A stretch of 64,000 bases of DNA from Closterium sp. NIES-65 (lineage: Eukaryota > Streptophyta > Zygnematophyceae > Desmidiales > Closteriaceae), in contig CANXME010002486.1 of the NCBI GenBank assembly GCA_948144175.1, positions 2,108,001 to 2,172,000 on the forward strand, written 5' to 3'. Below the pieces are notes generated by a model. That model saw only the letters and a program-made list of their open reading frames with translations, was not told where the DNA came from and made no database searches. The position numbers and the translations under genes were made by a program. Shown here piece after piece: positions 21,109-32,822 of this stretch (its first letter is position 1; every line of letters starts with the position of its first letter).

Positions 21109-22349
21109 CTACGCATGACTAGAACCTGTGTCAACAAGGCCTAACTGCACACAACACCTCTGGTGGTCACAAGGCGGAAGCGCCTTGGTGAAGATGTCTG
21201 CAGTGTTGGCCTCGGACTCTACGAACTCGAAGCGAGCCTGTCCACGCCTCTGCAACTCTCGCAGAAGAAAGTACCTGATGTGAATGTGCTTCACTCTGCT
21301 CTCCAGTCGCGGCTCACGACAGAGGAGGATCGACGCCTTGTTGTCAGTAAACAAGGTCGGTGCAGAGCTCGGCCGCTCACCAAGGTCAGTGAGCAAGAAG
21401 GTCAACCACCGCAACTCCTGTGCCGCCATGGCACCAGCGTAAATCTCAGCCTCAGCTGTAGAGGTCGAGACAGAAGAGGAGCGCGTGGAACGCCAGGAAA
21501 CAGCTCCAGAACCCAGACTGAAACAGTACCCCTGAGTAGACCTGTGAGTCTCAGCGTCGTCAGCGTAAGAGGAGTCACAGTGACCAGTGAGTACGACAGA
21601 CTGCTGCCCTCCAAGAACTAGCCCCACGCCTGATGTAGTCGCTAGGTACTTCGCCACCCTCACAGCTGCCGTCCAGTGAACAGGACGGTGTCTCCCTGGC
21701 GCAACAAAGCGCGCAAGGATGCTGAGAGGGAAGGCGAGGTCCGGGCGAGTACAAGTCATCAGGTACATGAGGCAACCCACAAGCTCTGCGTAGGGACCAC
21801 TAGGCTCAAACGGCTCGTCAGGAAAGGGACCAGTGAGTCTGTGGTCAACAGCTAGAGGTGTGCGCTGTACGGTGGAGTGCTGAAGCCCGAACCGCTGAAG
21901 GACCTGCTGCACCATGTGTGACTGTGAGAGTGTAATGGTGCGAGCGGCTCTGTCCCTGGTGATCTGCAGGCCAAGGTAGTGGCGCAGTTCACCAAGATCA
22001 GTGCACGTGTGTCTCTTCTGCAGTTCGGACTTCACGTCTGCCAAAGCAACCCTGTCCGGAGTGGCGAAAACGAGGTCGTCGACGTAAACCAGAACAAAGA
22101 ACGGTGTGGAGCCACGACGAACGAACAGCGACGGGTCGGCAGAAGACGGCTGGAACCCAAGGTCAGAGAGGGTAGAACGCAGAGTGTCGTGCCACTCACG
22201 AGGGGCCTGGCGAAGACCGTAAACAGGTCGCCTCAGCCTCCACTGGGTCCCAGGAGGGAAGGTGCCAGTGAAGGCCGAGGGACGACGCAACCAGACCTCC
22301 TCGTGTAGGCTGCCCTGAAGGAAAGCAGTGGAGAAGTCAAGAGAGTGGG
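21109..22349 (-). pseudogene. Copia J reverse transcriptase (C-terminal part) and RNase H
   Basis: At least 393 codons open to a stop at 21109. Begins in the reverse transcriptase palm near WLRRPSAFTG, carries YVDD (FVLVYVDDLVFAT), the SQSHMVQQVLQRFG block, RNase H GHCDSSYADD and the ANTADIFTKALP end. The frame is intact but the N-terminal part of Pol is missing, so no functional polyprotein can be made. Confidence 0.88.
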
Positions 22350-23287
22350 CCTACGTAGTTCCTAAGATTTCCTATCAGGTTGTGTAACGACATCCTTTCC
22401 TAAGAAGAATCACTTGCACTACTGCTGTCACTGTCATCACTACCACTGCCACTGTCACCACTACCACTGCCACTCTCAGAGGTTTCAACAACTGTGGCTC
22501 TGGATTTGCCCTTCCTCCAGGTAGGCAGCTCCAACGCAGCTTCTTCTGCAGCCCTCTCTCTCTCCTTTGATGCAGCCTCTTCTGCCTCTTTCCGTGTGCG
22601 TGTAGCTGCTTCTGCTGCTGCTGCTGCTGCTGCAGCGCGCTTCTTCAGGTGATGGGACCGCCGTCGCTTCACCGGGCGTGATCCTTCAGCCATGACCACC
22701 TCTCGAGCTGGCCGCCTCTTCTTGCTGGCATACCACCTATCCACAAGCTCCTCTGTGTTCAGCTCATAATCCAAAAGGGACACCGTCATCAGGTCGCCCG
22801 GTGTCGTGTCGCACAAGCTGCCCCGCACCCAGCTTTTGATGATGTTCAGGCGGCTGAAGCCACGCTCACACTCAACAGTGCTGAGTGGTAGCACAGCAAC
22901 AGCTATCCACAGGCGGCCGAGGTTCGGATAGGCTGACTCCCATTCCGGCGTTGAGAGCATCTGCAACAGGCTGTCGTGGAAGGACAAGTCTTCGTGGTGA
23001 TGGGAGAGGATTGTCGTGAAGCTGGTGAGCTCCTTGGCGGCTTTGCCCCAGTCAACACCTGAAGGTGAGGGGTAGGGTAGGGTGTGGGACATCAGATATA
23101 ATTGCAAAGAGTCGATTCTTGACACGGCAGTAATAACGGAACAAGTAAAAATGCAAGTTTAAAAACAAACTGCTTACCGTGGAGGGTGTCTGGATGGTTG
23201 GGCTTCTTCTTGAACAGGTTGCGCAGCGACTCGAGCCATTCAGGAGAGCGACACGCTCTCTTAGCGCGCGAACGAGGGTACCGTCCC

Positions 23288-23414
23288 TGAGAAGAAACGA
23301 GAATGGATGAACTATGAAACATTTGGGTACAACTACTAACCCTAATTGGGTTGTACCCCATATGGGCTACCCCACTACAACCTACACAAAAGCATAAGCT
23401 ATAATGTTCTGACA
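23288..23414 (-). repeat. 3' LTR of copia C
   Basis: 127 bp; minus strand TGTCAGAACATTATAGC to TTTCTTCTCA, preceded by the polypurine tract tatgggggtg. Confidence 0.93.
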
Positions 23415-23639
23415 CACCCCCATAGGCAAAGTGGGCGAGAACAAGCGCTCACAAGACCATTCCAGCAAAGCAAAACAAAGCAAGCTCAGGGTGGATCACA
23501 AAGTCACCACACATTCCGAGCACGAGTTCAAAGGCCACAAGGCCAGTTCACATGTAGGACTACATATATCTATAGAAAGCTAAACACGCAAGAGCAGGTA
23601 TATATATGTAACAGTACAAGCAAGGTCAAGAGGTGAGCA

Positions 23640-25310
23640 AGTGAGGTAAGACACGCACAAGACCAAGCTGAGTACAGAAGCGCTGATGATCACAAGGCGC
23701 AAGTGCCTTGGTGAAGATATCAGCAGTGCTGGCCTCAGAGGCCATGTACGCAAGACACAGCTGACCACGCTTCTACAGCTCACGAGCAAGGAAGTAGCGA
23801 AGAGCAATGTGCTTCGTTCTGTGCTCCAGCCTCTGCTCTCAACACAAGGCCAGCATGGCCTTGTTGTCTACGTACAGCACTGGAGGAGAACGAGGCGGCT
23901 CTCCGAGGTCAGACAGCAGGTAGGTGAGCCAGCAAAGCTCCTGTGCAGCCATGGCCCCGGCGTAGATCTCAGCCTCACAACTGGAGCCGAGAACAGAAGA
24001 CGAGCGGGTAGCCCACCACGAAATAGAGCCGAAACCAAGGCTGAAGGTGTAACCCTGTGACGACTGCTGCGTAGCCTGGTCGTCCGCCCAAGAAGCGTCT
24101 GCGTGTCCAGTGAGGACCACTGGACTCCGCCCTCCAAGCACAAGCCCCATGCCTGACGTACTGCACAAGTAGCGCAACACCCTCTTCGCTGCAGCCATGT
24201 GCTCCGGTCTGTGTCTCCCAGGAGCAACATAGCGTGCGAGAATGCAAAGAGGGTATGCAAGGTCAGGTCGAGTGCAGGTCATCTGGTACATGAGGCAGCC
24301 AACAAGCTCTGGGTACGGGCCACTCGACTCTACGAACTCGTCCGAAGGCAGAGCTGAGAGCGAGTGGCGAGGAGGCAGAGGAGTGGCCTGAGGCGAGGAG
24401 TACGTGAAGCCGAAGCGCTGAAGGACCTGCTGCACCATGTGTGACTGAGTCAGGGTAATGGTGCGGCGTGCTCTATCCCGGGTGATCTGCAAGCCAAGGT
24501 AGTTGCGCAGTTCACCCAGGTCTGTGCACGTGTGTCTCTTTTGCAGCTCGGACTTCACGTGGGCGAGTCCAGCAGTGTCAGCTGTGGCAAAGACCAAGTC
24601 GTCGACGTACACGAGGATGTAGAACGGCGGCAAAGAAGTGTCGGTGCGCAGAAACAACGACGGGTCAGCAGTAGAGGGAGCAAACCCAAGAGCCGCAAGC
24701 GTAGTCGTTAGTGTGTCGTGCCACTCGCGCGGTGCCTGGCGGAGACCGTAGACTGGCCGTCGGAGGCTCCACTGGGTGCCAGGAGGAAAAGTCCCAGTGA
24801 AGCCAGGTGGGCGGCGCAGCCAGATCTCCTCGTGCAGGCTACCTTGCAAGAAAGCAGTGCTGAAGTCAAGAGAGTGAAGCTTGTAATCGCGCTGAGCGGC
24901 TATTTGCAGCAGCACCCAAAGAGTGGTCATCTTCAGGGTGGGAGAGAAGGTCTGAAAGTAGTCAACTCCCTGCCGCTGACTGAAGCCACGAGCCACGTAC
25001 CGCGCCTTGAAGACAAGTGGGGAACCCGGCGGCCGCTTCACCCTGAAAATCCACATGCCACTGACGATGTTCGCCCCAAGTGGGGGAACCTCGTCAGCGT
25101 AGGTGCCTGTGGACTTCCAGGAAGCCATCTCTGCGTCCATAGCTGCCTGCCACTGAGAGGAGTAGGGACCCTCTATCGCCTCCGCGTAAAAGCGCGGAGT
25201 CGGGATGTCAAGTGCATCCGGGTCTTCCTCAGGGGTAAGCACTACGGACACGAGATGAGGTGAAGCAGCAGCCAGACACTAGAACTCCTCCTGCCTGTCC
25301 TGAAGGACGT
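23640..25310 (-). pseudogene. Copia C reverse transcriptase and RNase H
   Basis: Frame open from about 25251 to 23839 with WQAAMDAEMASW, WIFRVKRPPGSP, catalytic YVDD (about 24600), MVQQVLQRFGF and RNase H GHADASWADD. A TGA near 23837 replaces the Arg codon of the LCREQRLEH block (CGA to TGA). A TAG near 25280 replaces a Glu codon in the linker just upstream. The tail to about 23640 contains the expected RNase H end with further changes. Confidence 0.88.
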
Positions 25311-25311
25311 C

Positions 25312-26900
25312 CGTGCCAAGGGCACACTCACCCCCGACAGACGGAGGACCGACAGACTCAGTCTTAGCGACAAGACTTGCAGCGTAGTCTAGACGTCAGC
25401 GAGCGGCAAAGTCGACGAGCTTAGAAACTAGGGCAGACGCAGCAGTGGACTCAAAAGAAGGGTTAGTGACGACAGTAGCAAGCAGACGCGTGATAGTAGG
25501 AGTGGCAGCACGAAGAGAGTCCGACTCCGTGTTGGCAAGAATAGGAAGAGAGGACTCACAAGGAGAAGGCAACGGGGCACGCAGAGGAGCAGTGGACGGA
25601 CGCAGAGACATCCGGTGCGTGCCAGGGACAAGAGGAGGACGCTCACGCGAACTACGACCACTAGCGCGAGCAGGACGGAAAGGCGATGCAGGGCGAGACG
25701 CAAGCTCACGACGCTCAGCAAGACCTCCACTAGGACCAGTGTAGGGAGAAGGAGCAGGTAGTGGGGAGGCGGGCTGTAATTGTAACTGGGACGGGACAGG
25801 CCGTGAACAATCTAAGGGAGGAGGAGGACCAGTAGAAGACGGGAGACCAAGAACGTGCTGAAGGAGCGAAACGAAGTAGGGCTGAGGCCGCGCGGCGACT
25901 CAAGACACAGCAAAGATAGCACCAGCACCCCCAGCGGCAGCACCAGTGCCAGCAGCACCTCCAGCTCCGGTAACTCCAGCAGCACTACCGCCAGGACTGA
26001 CAGTAGTAGCCTCAGCGCCAGCACCCTCAGCAGCTCCAGCTCCAGACGCACCCGCCGGCCCAGCAGCTCCAGTACCTCCCGTACGAGCACCTTCGGTATC
26101 GGCGGCACCAGCACCCTCAGCAGCCGAAGAACCTCTAGCTCCAGCTGTACGCCTCCAGCGCCGGGCAAACCACTCGCGTAGCTGTTGTGGAGAGAGTGGC
26201 TCCCGCGGAGATGAAGCACTCGGAGAACCTCCAGGCCCAGCACCGCCGGACGCCTCACAAGTAGGCCCAGCTCCCTCAGGCTCAGCACCTCCAAGCGTAG
26301 CACCCCCAGGCTCAGCACCCCCAGGCGTAGTACCCCCAGGCTCAGCACCCCTAGGCTCAGCACCCCCAGGCTCAGCACCCCCAGGCCTAGCACCCCCAGT
26401 TTGAGCACCCCCAGTCTCAGCACCCCCAGTCTTAGCACCCCCAGGCTCAGAACCCCCAGGCTCAGCACCCCCAGGCTCAACACCCTCAGCAGCACCACAG
26501 TCACCAGTGACCTCGACAGGCTCGACTGCGTCTACTTGGGACACACCTGAAGGGGACAGACCCTGAGGGGGGAGGGGGTCTACCGGAGGGGGACCTGGGA
26601 CAAGGAAGAGTGGCGGCGGGGGAAGGGACGGAGTGCGGTAAGGGAAGAGGCGGTAGTAGGGGACCGACTCGTCAAACGTGACGTCCGGGGAGGACAGAAC
26701 ACGGCGAGAGGTGGGGTGGTAGAACTGCCACCCTGGCGCGTCAGGGGGAAACCCAGGACGACGCAAGGCGCAGCACGAGGGGACAGCTTGTCCGCAGACA
26801 AGTCGCGGACAAACGCCCGAGATCCCCAGACACGGAATGCAGACGCAATGCCAACCTTCCTCGTCCACAGCAAGGCAGCAAGGCTGGGGAGGTCTCCGGC
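25312..26900 (-). pseudogene. Copia C linker and end of integrase, frameshifted
   Basis: Holds the end of integrase (DAPGWQFYHPTSRRVL, YYRLFPYRTP at about 26640-26720) and the Gly/Ala/Glu/Pro linker with 15-bp repeats (26270-26490). A small insertion near 26870-26890 (repeated gcaag) breaks the frame just after the LHPRVSMPETSPALL part of integrase. Confidence 0.78.
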
Positions 26901-27936
26901 ATGGAGACCCTGGGGTGAAGGTTGAGCTGATGGGCCGCGTACCGAACCGCAAATGGCCACAGAAAATGGGGGGCAGCCGCATGCATCATGGACGTACGGG
27001 CGACGTCCATGACCATGCCAATGCGGCGCTCAGCAATCCCATTTTGCTCTGGAGAGTCCGGAAGCGTGAAGGTCTGGCGGATGCCTCGTGCACGGCAGTA
27101 GGCTTGCAGAAGGCCAGAGGAGAACTCTCCGTCTCTGTCAGAGTGCAGACGCAGATAAGGAAAGTCCGAGCCGAAGCTCTGCCTGAGCTTGAGACGAGCT
27201 GCACGGATCCAGTCGATCAACACCGCAGTAACATCACCCTTGCTGCGCAAGGGGAAGACTGTGGTGTAACGCGAGTAGTCGTCAACCACCAACAGGAAGT
27301 AGCGCTCGTGACCCTGACCACGGACGCGGGCCGGGCCCCACACGTCCATGTGAAGCGTCTGCAGTCGGGCCTCTGTTGGTGGAAACTGGGAGGTGTGAGG
27401 GGCAGCCCGCTGCCGCCCCTCGACACAGGGGACGCAGGTAGGGCCAGGCCCCGGAGGAAGGGGAGGTAGAGACCGGGGGAGACCAGACACGCGGTAGGAA
27501 GCGCAGCGCGGTAGCGAGTGTGACTAGTGCTGAGGTGCGTAATGAGGTCAGCAACTGTGGGAAAACAAGCAAGGTCAGGAAAGAGGTACGGTAGCATGAG
27601 GTGGCTCAGTGCAGCAATGGGAGGGGAGGAGTAGCGTGCAACTACAGCGTCGTACAAGGTCTGAGCACTCTTGTACTTACTAAAGTGCGCACGCTCAGAG
27701 GCAGGCAGGTGGCGACGCACAGTAAGACGTGCACCAGCATCGCGCGTGGCCCACTGTGAGCGGACAGTGGCGTCAGCATCAGCAGTAGGGGCAGGAGAGG
27801 CACTAGAGGTGAGGTCAAAGAGAGAGAGGCCGTCCGCCTTATCGCACTGTAAGAAAAGCTGCAGGTCATCTATCCAGACGTCAAAGTCAATGGCCCGACC
27901 CTCAGCGTCAAAAGCGAGGACACTAGGGGTAGCCAT
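26900..27936 (-). pseudogene. Copia C gag N-terminus fused to integrase
   Basis: Gag starts with ATG at 27936 (MATPSVLAFDAEG, then DLQLFLQCDKADG). After about 145 codons, near 27495, it runs directly into integrase (SGLPRSLPPLPPG...CVPCVEG), skipping the Gag zinc knuckle, Gly-rich region, protease and integrase HH pair. The two halves are in different frames. Integrase catalytic residues are present: Asp in HMDVWGP, Asp in HSDRDGEF, Glu in NGIAERRIG. Without protease this copy is non-autonomous. Confidence 0.85.
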
Positions 27937-27959
27937 GACAGCAGTAGACTAGTAGCGCG

Positions 27960-28910
27960 AACTGTAGGGTGAGGGCAGTGCAGTGACAGAGGCGCTGCTC
28001 TTACCGGACAGGGTGGCTCGGTCGGCTCGGCTGCAGGGCGACTCGGCGGCTCTGCAGCTAGGCGGTAGGCGGCTCGGCAGCTGGGCGCTTGGCGGCTCGG
28101 CTGCTGGGCGGCTCGGCGGCTCGGCGGCTCGGCTGCTAGGCGGCTCGGCGGCTGGGTTGCTGGGCGGCTCGGCGGCAGAGCGGCTGGGCGGCTCGGCTGC
28201 TGGGCGGCTGGGCGGCTCGGCTACTGGGTGGCTCGGCGGCTCTGCTACTGGGCGGCTCGGCGGGGCCGCAAAGGAGGCGGCGGAAGGGCCGCTGAGAGGG
28301 CGGCGTCCGGGGCCGCTGAGAGGAGGCGGCTGGGCCGCCGAGAGGAGGCGGCGGGGCCGCGGAGAGAAGGCGGCAGGGCCGCTGAGAGGAGGCGGCGGGG
28401 CCGCTTAAAGGAGGCAGCGGGGCCGCCGAGAGGAGGCGGCCGGGCTGCTTAAATGAGGCGGCGGGGCCGCCGAGAGGAGGCGACGGGGCCACTTAAAGGA
28501 GGCGGCGGGGCCGCTGAAAGGGCGGCGATGAGGCTGCTGCAGAGGTAGTGGCGGGGCCGCTGAAAGGAGACGGCGGGGCCGCTGAGAAGGGCGGCGATGG
28601 GCCGCTGAAGAGGGCGCCGACAGAGCCGCAGAGAGGGCGGCGTCAGGGCCGTGCAAGGGCGGCGACGGGGCCGCTTGTGAAAGGGCGGCGAGGGGCCGCA
28701 TGGGGGAGAGCGGCGACAGGCCGCGAAGGGCGGCGGATCGGGGCCGCAAGGGCGGCGGATCGGGGCCGCGAGAGGCCGCTAGGGGGCCGTGAGGGCGGCT
28801 AGGGCGGCGCGACTCGACCGCTAGGGCAGCGCGACGAGGCGGCGAGGGGCCGCTAAGGGCGACACGACGGGGCCGTGAGTGGCCTAGCGAGGGCGCGACG
28901 GTAAGGAAAG
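27960..28910 (-). repeat. GC-rich degenerate repeat leader of copia C
   Basis: Between primer site and gag start: first units around ggctcggcggctgggc (28015-28265), then units around gaggcggcggggccgc (28265-28800). Apparent long open frames, rich in Ala, Arg, Gly and Pro, exist on both strands and are taken as repeat artefacts. The leader is almost 1 kb, unusually long and structured. Confidence 0.8.
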
Positions 28911-29000
28911 CACACGAGGCGCGACTCGGGCCTAAGCGGAGCGCGCTTCGGGAAGGAAAAAATTTCGTAGTGGTGGGCCCTAGGAATCGTTCCCGTTAGG

Positions 29001-29018
29001 GAACCTGCCATGATACCA
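29001..29018 (-). other. Primer binding site of copia C
   Basis: TGGTATCATGGCAGGTTC on the minus strand directly after the 5' LTR; the first eight bases match the initiator tRNA-Met complement. Confidence 0.8.
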
Positions 29019-29145
29019 TGAGAAGAAACGAGAATGGATGAACTATGAAACAGTTGGGTACAAGTACTAACCCTATTTGGGTTGTACCCCATATGGGCTA
29101 CCCCACTAAAGCCTACACAAAAGCATAAGCTATAATGTTCTGACA
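29019..29145 (-). repeat. 5' LTR of copia C
   Basis: 127 bp, TGTCAGAACATTATAGC to TTTCTTCTCA on the minus strand; about 96 percent identical to 23288-23414 by eye. Confidence 0.93.
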
Positions 29146-31238
29146 GTCCCTGCCGAAACAGACGGGCCCCGTCCAACGACTTGAGACTCTTCATGCGATC
29201 TTCAATGAAGAACACAGTCCTCCCAGCGAACTTAGATGCTGCCTCCACGCACGACGCCAGGTCGCCCCCAAACTTCTCCTTCCCGATTAGGTCCTCGAGC
29301 AGCAAGTAGGTGTGAGTCACGGGTTCTCCCGCGGTGTCGATGCTTTCGACCTTCACTTTGCGTTGCTCAGTGCTCCCGTGGTTCTTCAAGAACATCGCAA
29401 GACGACCACTGTTGTCGCCGAAGGTGGAGCCGTACTCCACATAGCGACTTGTCAAGATCAACGTGGTGTGCTGCACCATCGGCCGAACCTGCGTCGCATC
29501 AAGCTGCACATATTAAACAGAAACAGAATTAGTCTCGGCTCACGGAAAGAAAGGATACAAGGTGTAGCTACACGTCCTTACCTGTCGTCGATGGAACTTG
29601 AGATTCAGGCTGTTCAGCTCCTGAAGCACGTCAACCAAAAAGAAGAGGAAAAACTGAAACTTCAGACTGGTAACAAGAGTGTACGTTGTCTTGTCGTACT
29701 CATGCAGCAGGATAGCGGCAGTAGGCGGGACGTCTGCAAAGCACTGGATGGCGTCCCCGCGCGACAGCTTGCGGACGTCCTTAATGCCTTGCATCTCCAG
29801 GTTGGTCTTTGTGATGACCTCTTGCAGCTTCTTGAATCGCGCATGCTGCACTATGCTACGGTCGAGAATGTCCGCGAAAGACCGGACGACTTTGTTGACG
29901 ACATTGAACTCGGGAAATTCTTTAGCAGCATCCTTAGCAGCCAGAGCCTCCCTGCAATTATAACACGAGTAGGATTAGTCGGAGGACAGCAAGTGTCAGA
30001 TACATCACAACAGTAAAAACAACACACTACCTGTGGGCCACGCAGTGGCACGGCACAATATGCGGCACCCGCGTTTGTAAGCGCGCCACCAAGCCTGTCT
30101 GACCGCCCGTCATCACGCTCGCGCCGTCCATGGTCATGCCGCTGATCCTTGTTAGTTCGAGGCCGCAAGCAGCAAGGTGTGTCAACAGGACCGCCTCAAG
30201 CGACCCGGCGTCGCACTTCTCAACGGACAAGTTCGCGAAGATCTCGGTAACCACCACCGTGCCACGGAGAAACGTGGCATACACAATCATGTGTTTGCCA
30301 CGCCTTCGGTCGGTACTTTCATCAAGTTGGAGGCCAACGAAGAGAGAGATGCTGATGTGCTGCATCTGCTTCGCCTTCAAGTAGCACACCAGCGTTTCGA
30401 CCAACTCCTTGAAACCATACCTGCGTCAACGAGGACACAAAAAAAATGGTAAGTAAGGGGTATTCAGAAACCACAATGATGTGAACATATAAGCTCACGT
30501 TGAACAATAAGTCCCTTGGTCCTTGGCCGGCATATCTGGCATCCCCATCTCTGCCATGAACTGCACGAGTGTCATGAACATGACAATGGGGCTGTCGGAT
30601 TTGCAAAGGAAACGCATGGTGAGAAACAGCTGTATCAAACGCCGAGTTTCCGCACTCTTATCTCCAAAGTTGGAGATAGATGCCTGCTTCTTCTGTGGGG
30701 CTTCACGCTGCTCTAATCAGTCCTTCGCCTCCCGGTGACGGATGCTCCACCGATGCTTCCTCATCGTCTGCTTCTGTATGTTGATGCCTCCCTCGCCCCG
30801 AGCGCCGTACTGTGACTCACGATTTGCGTACACCATGCAGATCTTGCACCTCATGCAAGGTCGACCTTCGGCGGTGTCACCAATGATGAGCCAAGGGAAG
30901 TGGCGGCTCCACTGCTGCTTGGCTTTTAGCTGCAGCTCCTCTAGCGACAGAATCTTCGGTACGGCATTCTCGGCTCCGCAGCGCTCCCCTCCATCTTCCT
31001 CAGTTGTGGGATTCCCTGCAGAGGAAGGGCTTGGGCGTTTCGAAAACGGAAGCTTATTTTGCACAAATTTGGTCTTGCCAGTAAACCGCGGCGAGAGAAA
31101 CGGGGAGCGGGATCGGAAGGGATTTTTTCTAGCAGGAACAGATGATGCGACAGGTTGACCGGATGGCGAACCCCCATGGTGGCTTGATGTGGTTGGTGAT
31201 CGCACGGGTGAAAATGGTATGAGCGGCTCGGCATCCAT

Positions 31239-31468
31239 CTCAGCGAAAGGGTACGGCTACTCGGCAGAATCGAGTTTCTCATTCTGACAGGCCGAAGGAG
31301 CAACAGCAGCAGCTGGGACAGGAGTAGGGGTGAAAACCCCCCCCCGTAAGGAAATCCAAGCCAGTGCGTGGGCGGGGCAACGCAGTGGAAGGAGGTGAAG
31401 CATGCAGAGTGGATGCTGGAGGGGCCTCTGTGCGGGGGTCTACTGCCATCTCGGTAAAACTACACACC
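31239..31468. other. 5' flank of the hAT gene
   Basis: Contains a possible alternative upstream coding start on the minus strand (MAVDPRTEAPP at about 31449) in another frame, but no splice pattern that clearly joins it. Promoter elements are not evident. Confidence 0.35.
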
Positions 31469-31589
31469 TGAGAAAATTAGAACGAGAATGAATGACTATG
31501 GAATGAAAGTGATACAAATATGCAACCCTAGAAATGTGTACCCCATATGGGCTACCCCACTTAAGCCTAGACAACATTATGATTTGACA
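31469..31589 (-). repeat. 3' LTR of copia F
   Basis: 121 bp on the minus strand, TGTCAAATCATAATG to ATTTTCTCA, related to but clearly diverged from the C and B LTRs. Confidence 0.82.
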
Positions 31590-31733
31590 CACCCCCATAG
31601 GCAAAGTGGGGGAGAACAAGGGGTCACAAGACCAGTCAAGCAAAGCAAAGCAAAGCTCAGGGTGGATCACAAAGTCACCACACATTCCGAGCACAAGTTC
31701 AAGGCCAGAAGGCCAGCTCACATGCACGAGCAC

Positions 31734-31770
<37 letters not shown>

Positions 31771-32323
31771 AGGCTTAGCAAGCAAGAGCAGGAGTATATA
31801 TATGTGACAGTACAAGCAAGGTCAAGAAGTGAGCAAGTGAGGCAAGACAGGCACAAGACCAAGCTGAGTACAGAAGCGCTGATGATCACAAGGCGCAAGT
31901 GCCTTGATGAAAACATCAGCAGTGTTGGGCTCAGAGGCCACGTACGCAAGCCGCAACTGACCACGCTGCTGTAGCTCACGAGCAAGGAAGTAGCGAAGAC
32001 CAATGTGCTTTGTTCTGTGCTCCAGTCTCTGCTCTCGACACAAGGCCAGCATGGCCTTGTTGTCTACGTACAGAACTGGAGGAGAACGAGGCGGCTCTCC
32101 AAGGTCGGTCAGCAGGTAGGTGAGCCAGCAAAGCTCCTGAGCAGCCATGGCCCCGGCGTAGATCTCGGCCTCACAACTGGAGCCGAGAACATAAGACGAG
32201 CGAGTAGCACGCCACGAAACAGAGCCGGAACCAAGGCTGAAGGTGTAACCCTGTGACGACCACTGCGTAGCCTGGTTGTCAGCCCAAGAAGCGTCCGCGT
32301 GCCCAGTGAGGACCACTGGGCTG
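31469..32323 (-). mobile_element. Copia retrotransposon F, 3' end only
   Basis: RNase H (32323-31822, GHADASWADNQ through HRTKHIGLRYFLARELQ to LPHLLTS and stop), then 3' UTR with an AT dinucleotide array (31731-31768) and the conserved block (31655-31697), polypurine tract and a 121-bp LTR at 31469-31589. Similarity stops at about 32323 beside a ctgacaaatcaga motif. The RNase H frame is open. Confidence 0.88.
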
Positions 32324-32817
32324 TCTGACAAATCAGACGAATAAAAAAGGTTTCTCTTACAAATCAGATGACATAAAATAGATTGTCTACGACATCAGAC
32401 GAACCAGTAAAAAGGTGTTCAAATTCCAAAAATTCAGACACATAATTTCTGATAAAGTAAGCCCTGTCGGCCACACTTCCACAACATTGACAGTCAACAG
32501 TCAATGTCGAGTTGTGTGAGTCGAGCGTGTTCCACGGGAGTGCATCCACGTCAATTCCGTGAGAAAATTGACGATCATTTGACAGGCGAGGCGACCCCAA
32601 CTGATCGCACGTTCCCATCCTGAGTCATCGTTGGGGGTAAACTTGATTTCGCTTACCCTTCGCTGGATGCCCTTGCGACCATCGTGGGTTCCCGAATCGG
32701 AAGACCCGAATTCGAATTGGAAATCCCCCGAGTTGGGAAACAAAAAAATTGGAAGTCCCAAAGCCAGGAATCCGCCTTGACTGATTAAATGAACTTGAAT
32801 TTCTGGTTTCCCATGAT
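32324..32817. other. Unassigned stretch between copia F and copia E
   Basis: AT-richer in its first 150 bp with short repeats of the type aatcaga(c/t)ga (32330-32400). It then contains inverted pieces such as ttgacagtcaacagtcaatg and aattcgaattgg. No coding frame is supported. It is the host side of the copia E insertion; it ended with GCATT before insertion and continues at 44431. Confidence 0.5.
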
Positions 32818-32822
32818 GCATT

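Larger units (their letters stand above)
20796..22349 (-). mobile_element. Copia retrotransposon J, 3' portion only
   Basis: A minus-strand copia that keeps the last two thirds of reverse transcriptase, RNase H, 3' UTR with the shared conserved block (20985-21027), polypurine tract and 3' LTR. Coding similarity stops abruptly at about 22349 within reverse transcriptase. It is a distinct subfamily from B, C and E: its reverse transcriptase differs at many residues and its LTR is 110 bp. Confidence 0.88.
23288..29145 (-). mobile_element. Copia retrotransposon C, both LTRs and TSD, internally deleted
   Basis: 5,858 bp with 127-bp LTRs (29019-29145 and 23288-23414; five differences by eye) and target duplication GTCCC (29146-29150 and 23283-23287). 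It lies inside exon 4 of the hAT transposase in the same orientation; excising it with one GTCCC restores that reading frame. The body is leader, Gag N-terminus, integrase, linker, reverse transcriptase and RNase H. The Gag C-terminus, zinc knuckle and protease are deleted. Confidence 0.95.
22400..31238 (-). pseudogene. hAT-superfamily transposase gene, five exons, split by a copia
   Basis: Exons (minus): 31238-30499, 30420-30031, 29951-29582, 29503-29146 continued at 23282-23178 once copia C and one GTCCC are removed, and 23058-22400. Phases agree throughout, for about 873 residues. Exon 1 has a Cys-rich BED-like module (RCKIC). Exon 2 carries the RNase H-like hAT core: LDESTDRRRGKHM, then MDGASVMTG and HIVPCHCVAHR. 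Exon 5 holds the hATC dimerisation motif LPLSTVECERGFSRLNIIKS and an acidic Ser/Asp tail after a Lys/Arg-rich patch. One in-frame TGA (30717-30719, codon 174) and the copia insertion disable it. The type resembles ZNF862/KIAA1586-like hAT proteins. Terminal inverted repeats were not found, so a host-domesticated gene cannot be excluded. Confidence 0.85.

Noticed and set aside
22350..22399. Terminal inverted repeat of the hAT transposase
   Set aside because: No match to any sequence near 31239-31468 and no 8-bp duplication could be found.
27983..28802. Ala/Arg/Gly/Pro-rich proteins in the copia C leader
   Set aside because: Several overlapping frames on both strands in a GC-only repeat; typical shadow pattern.
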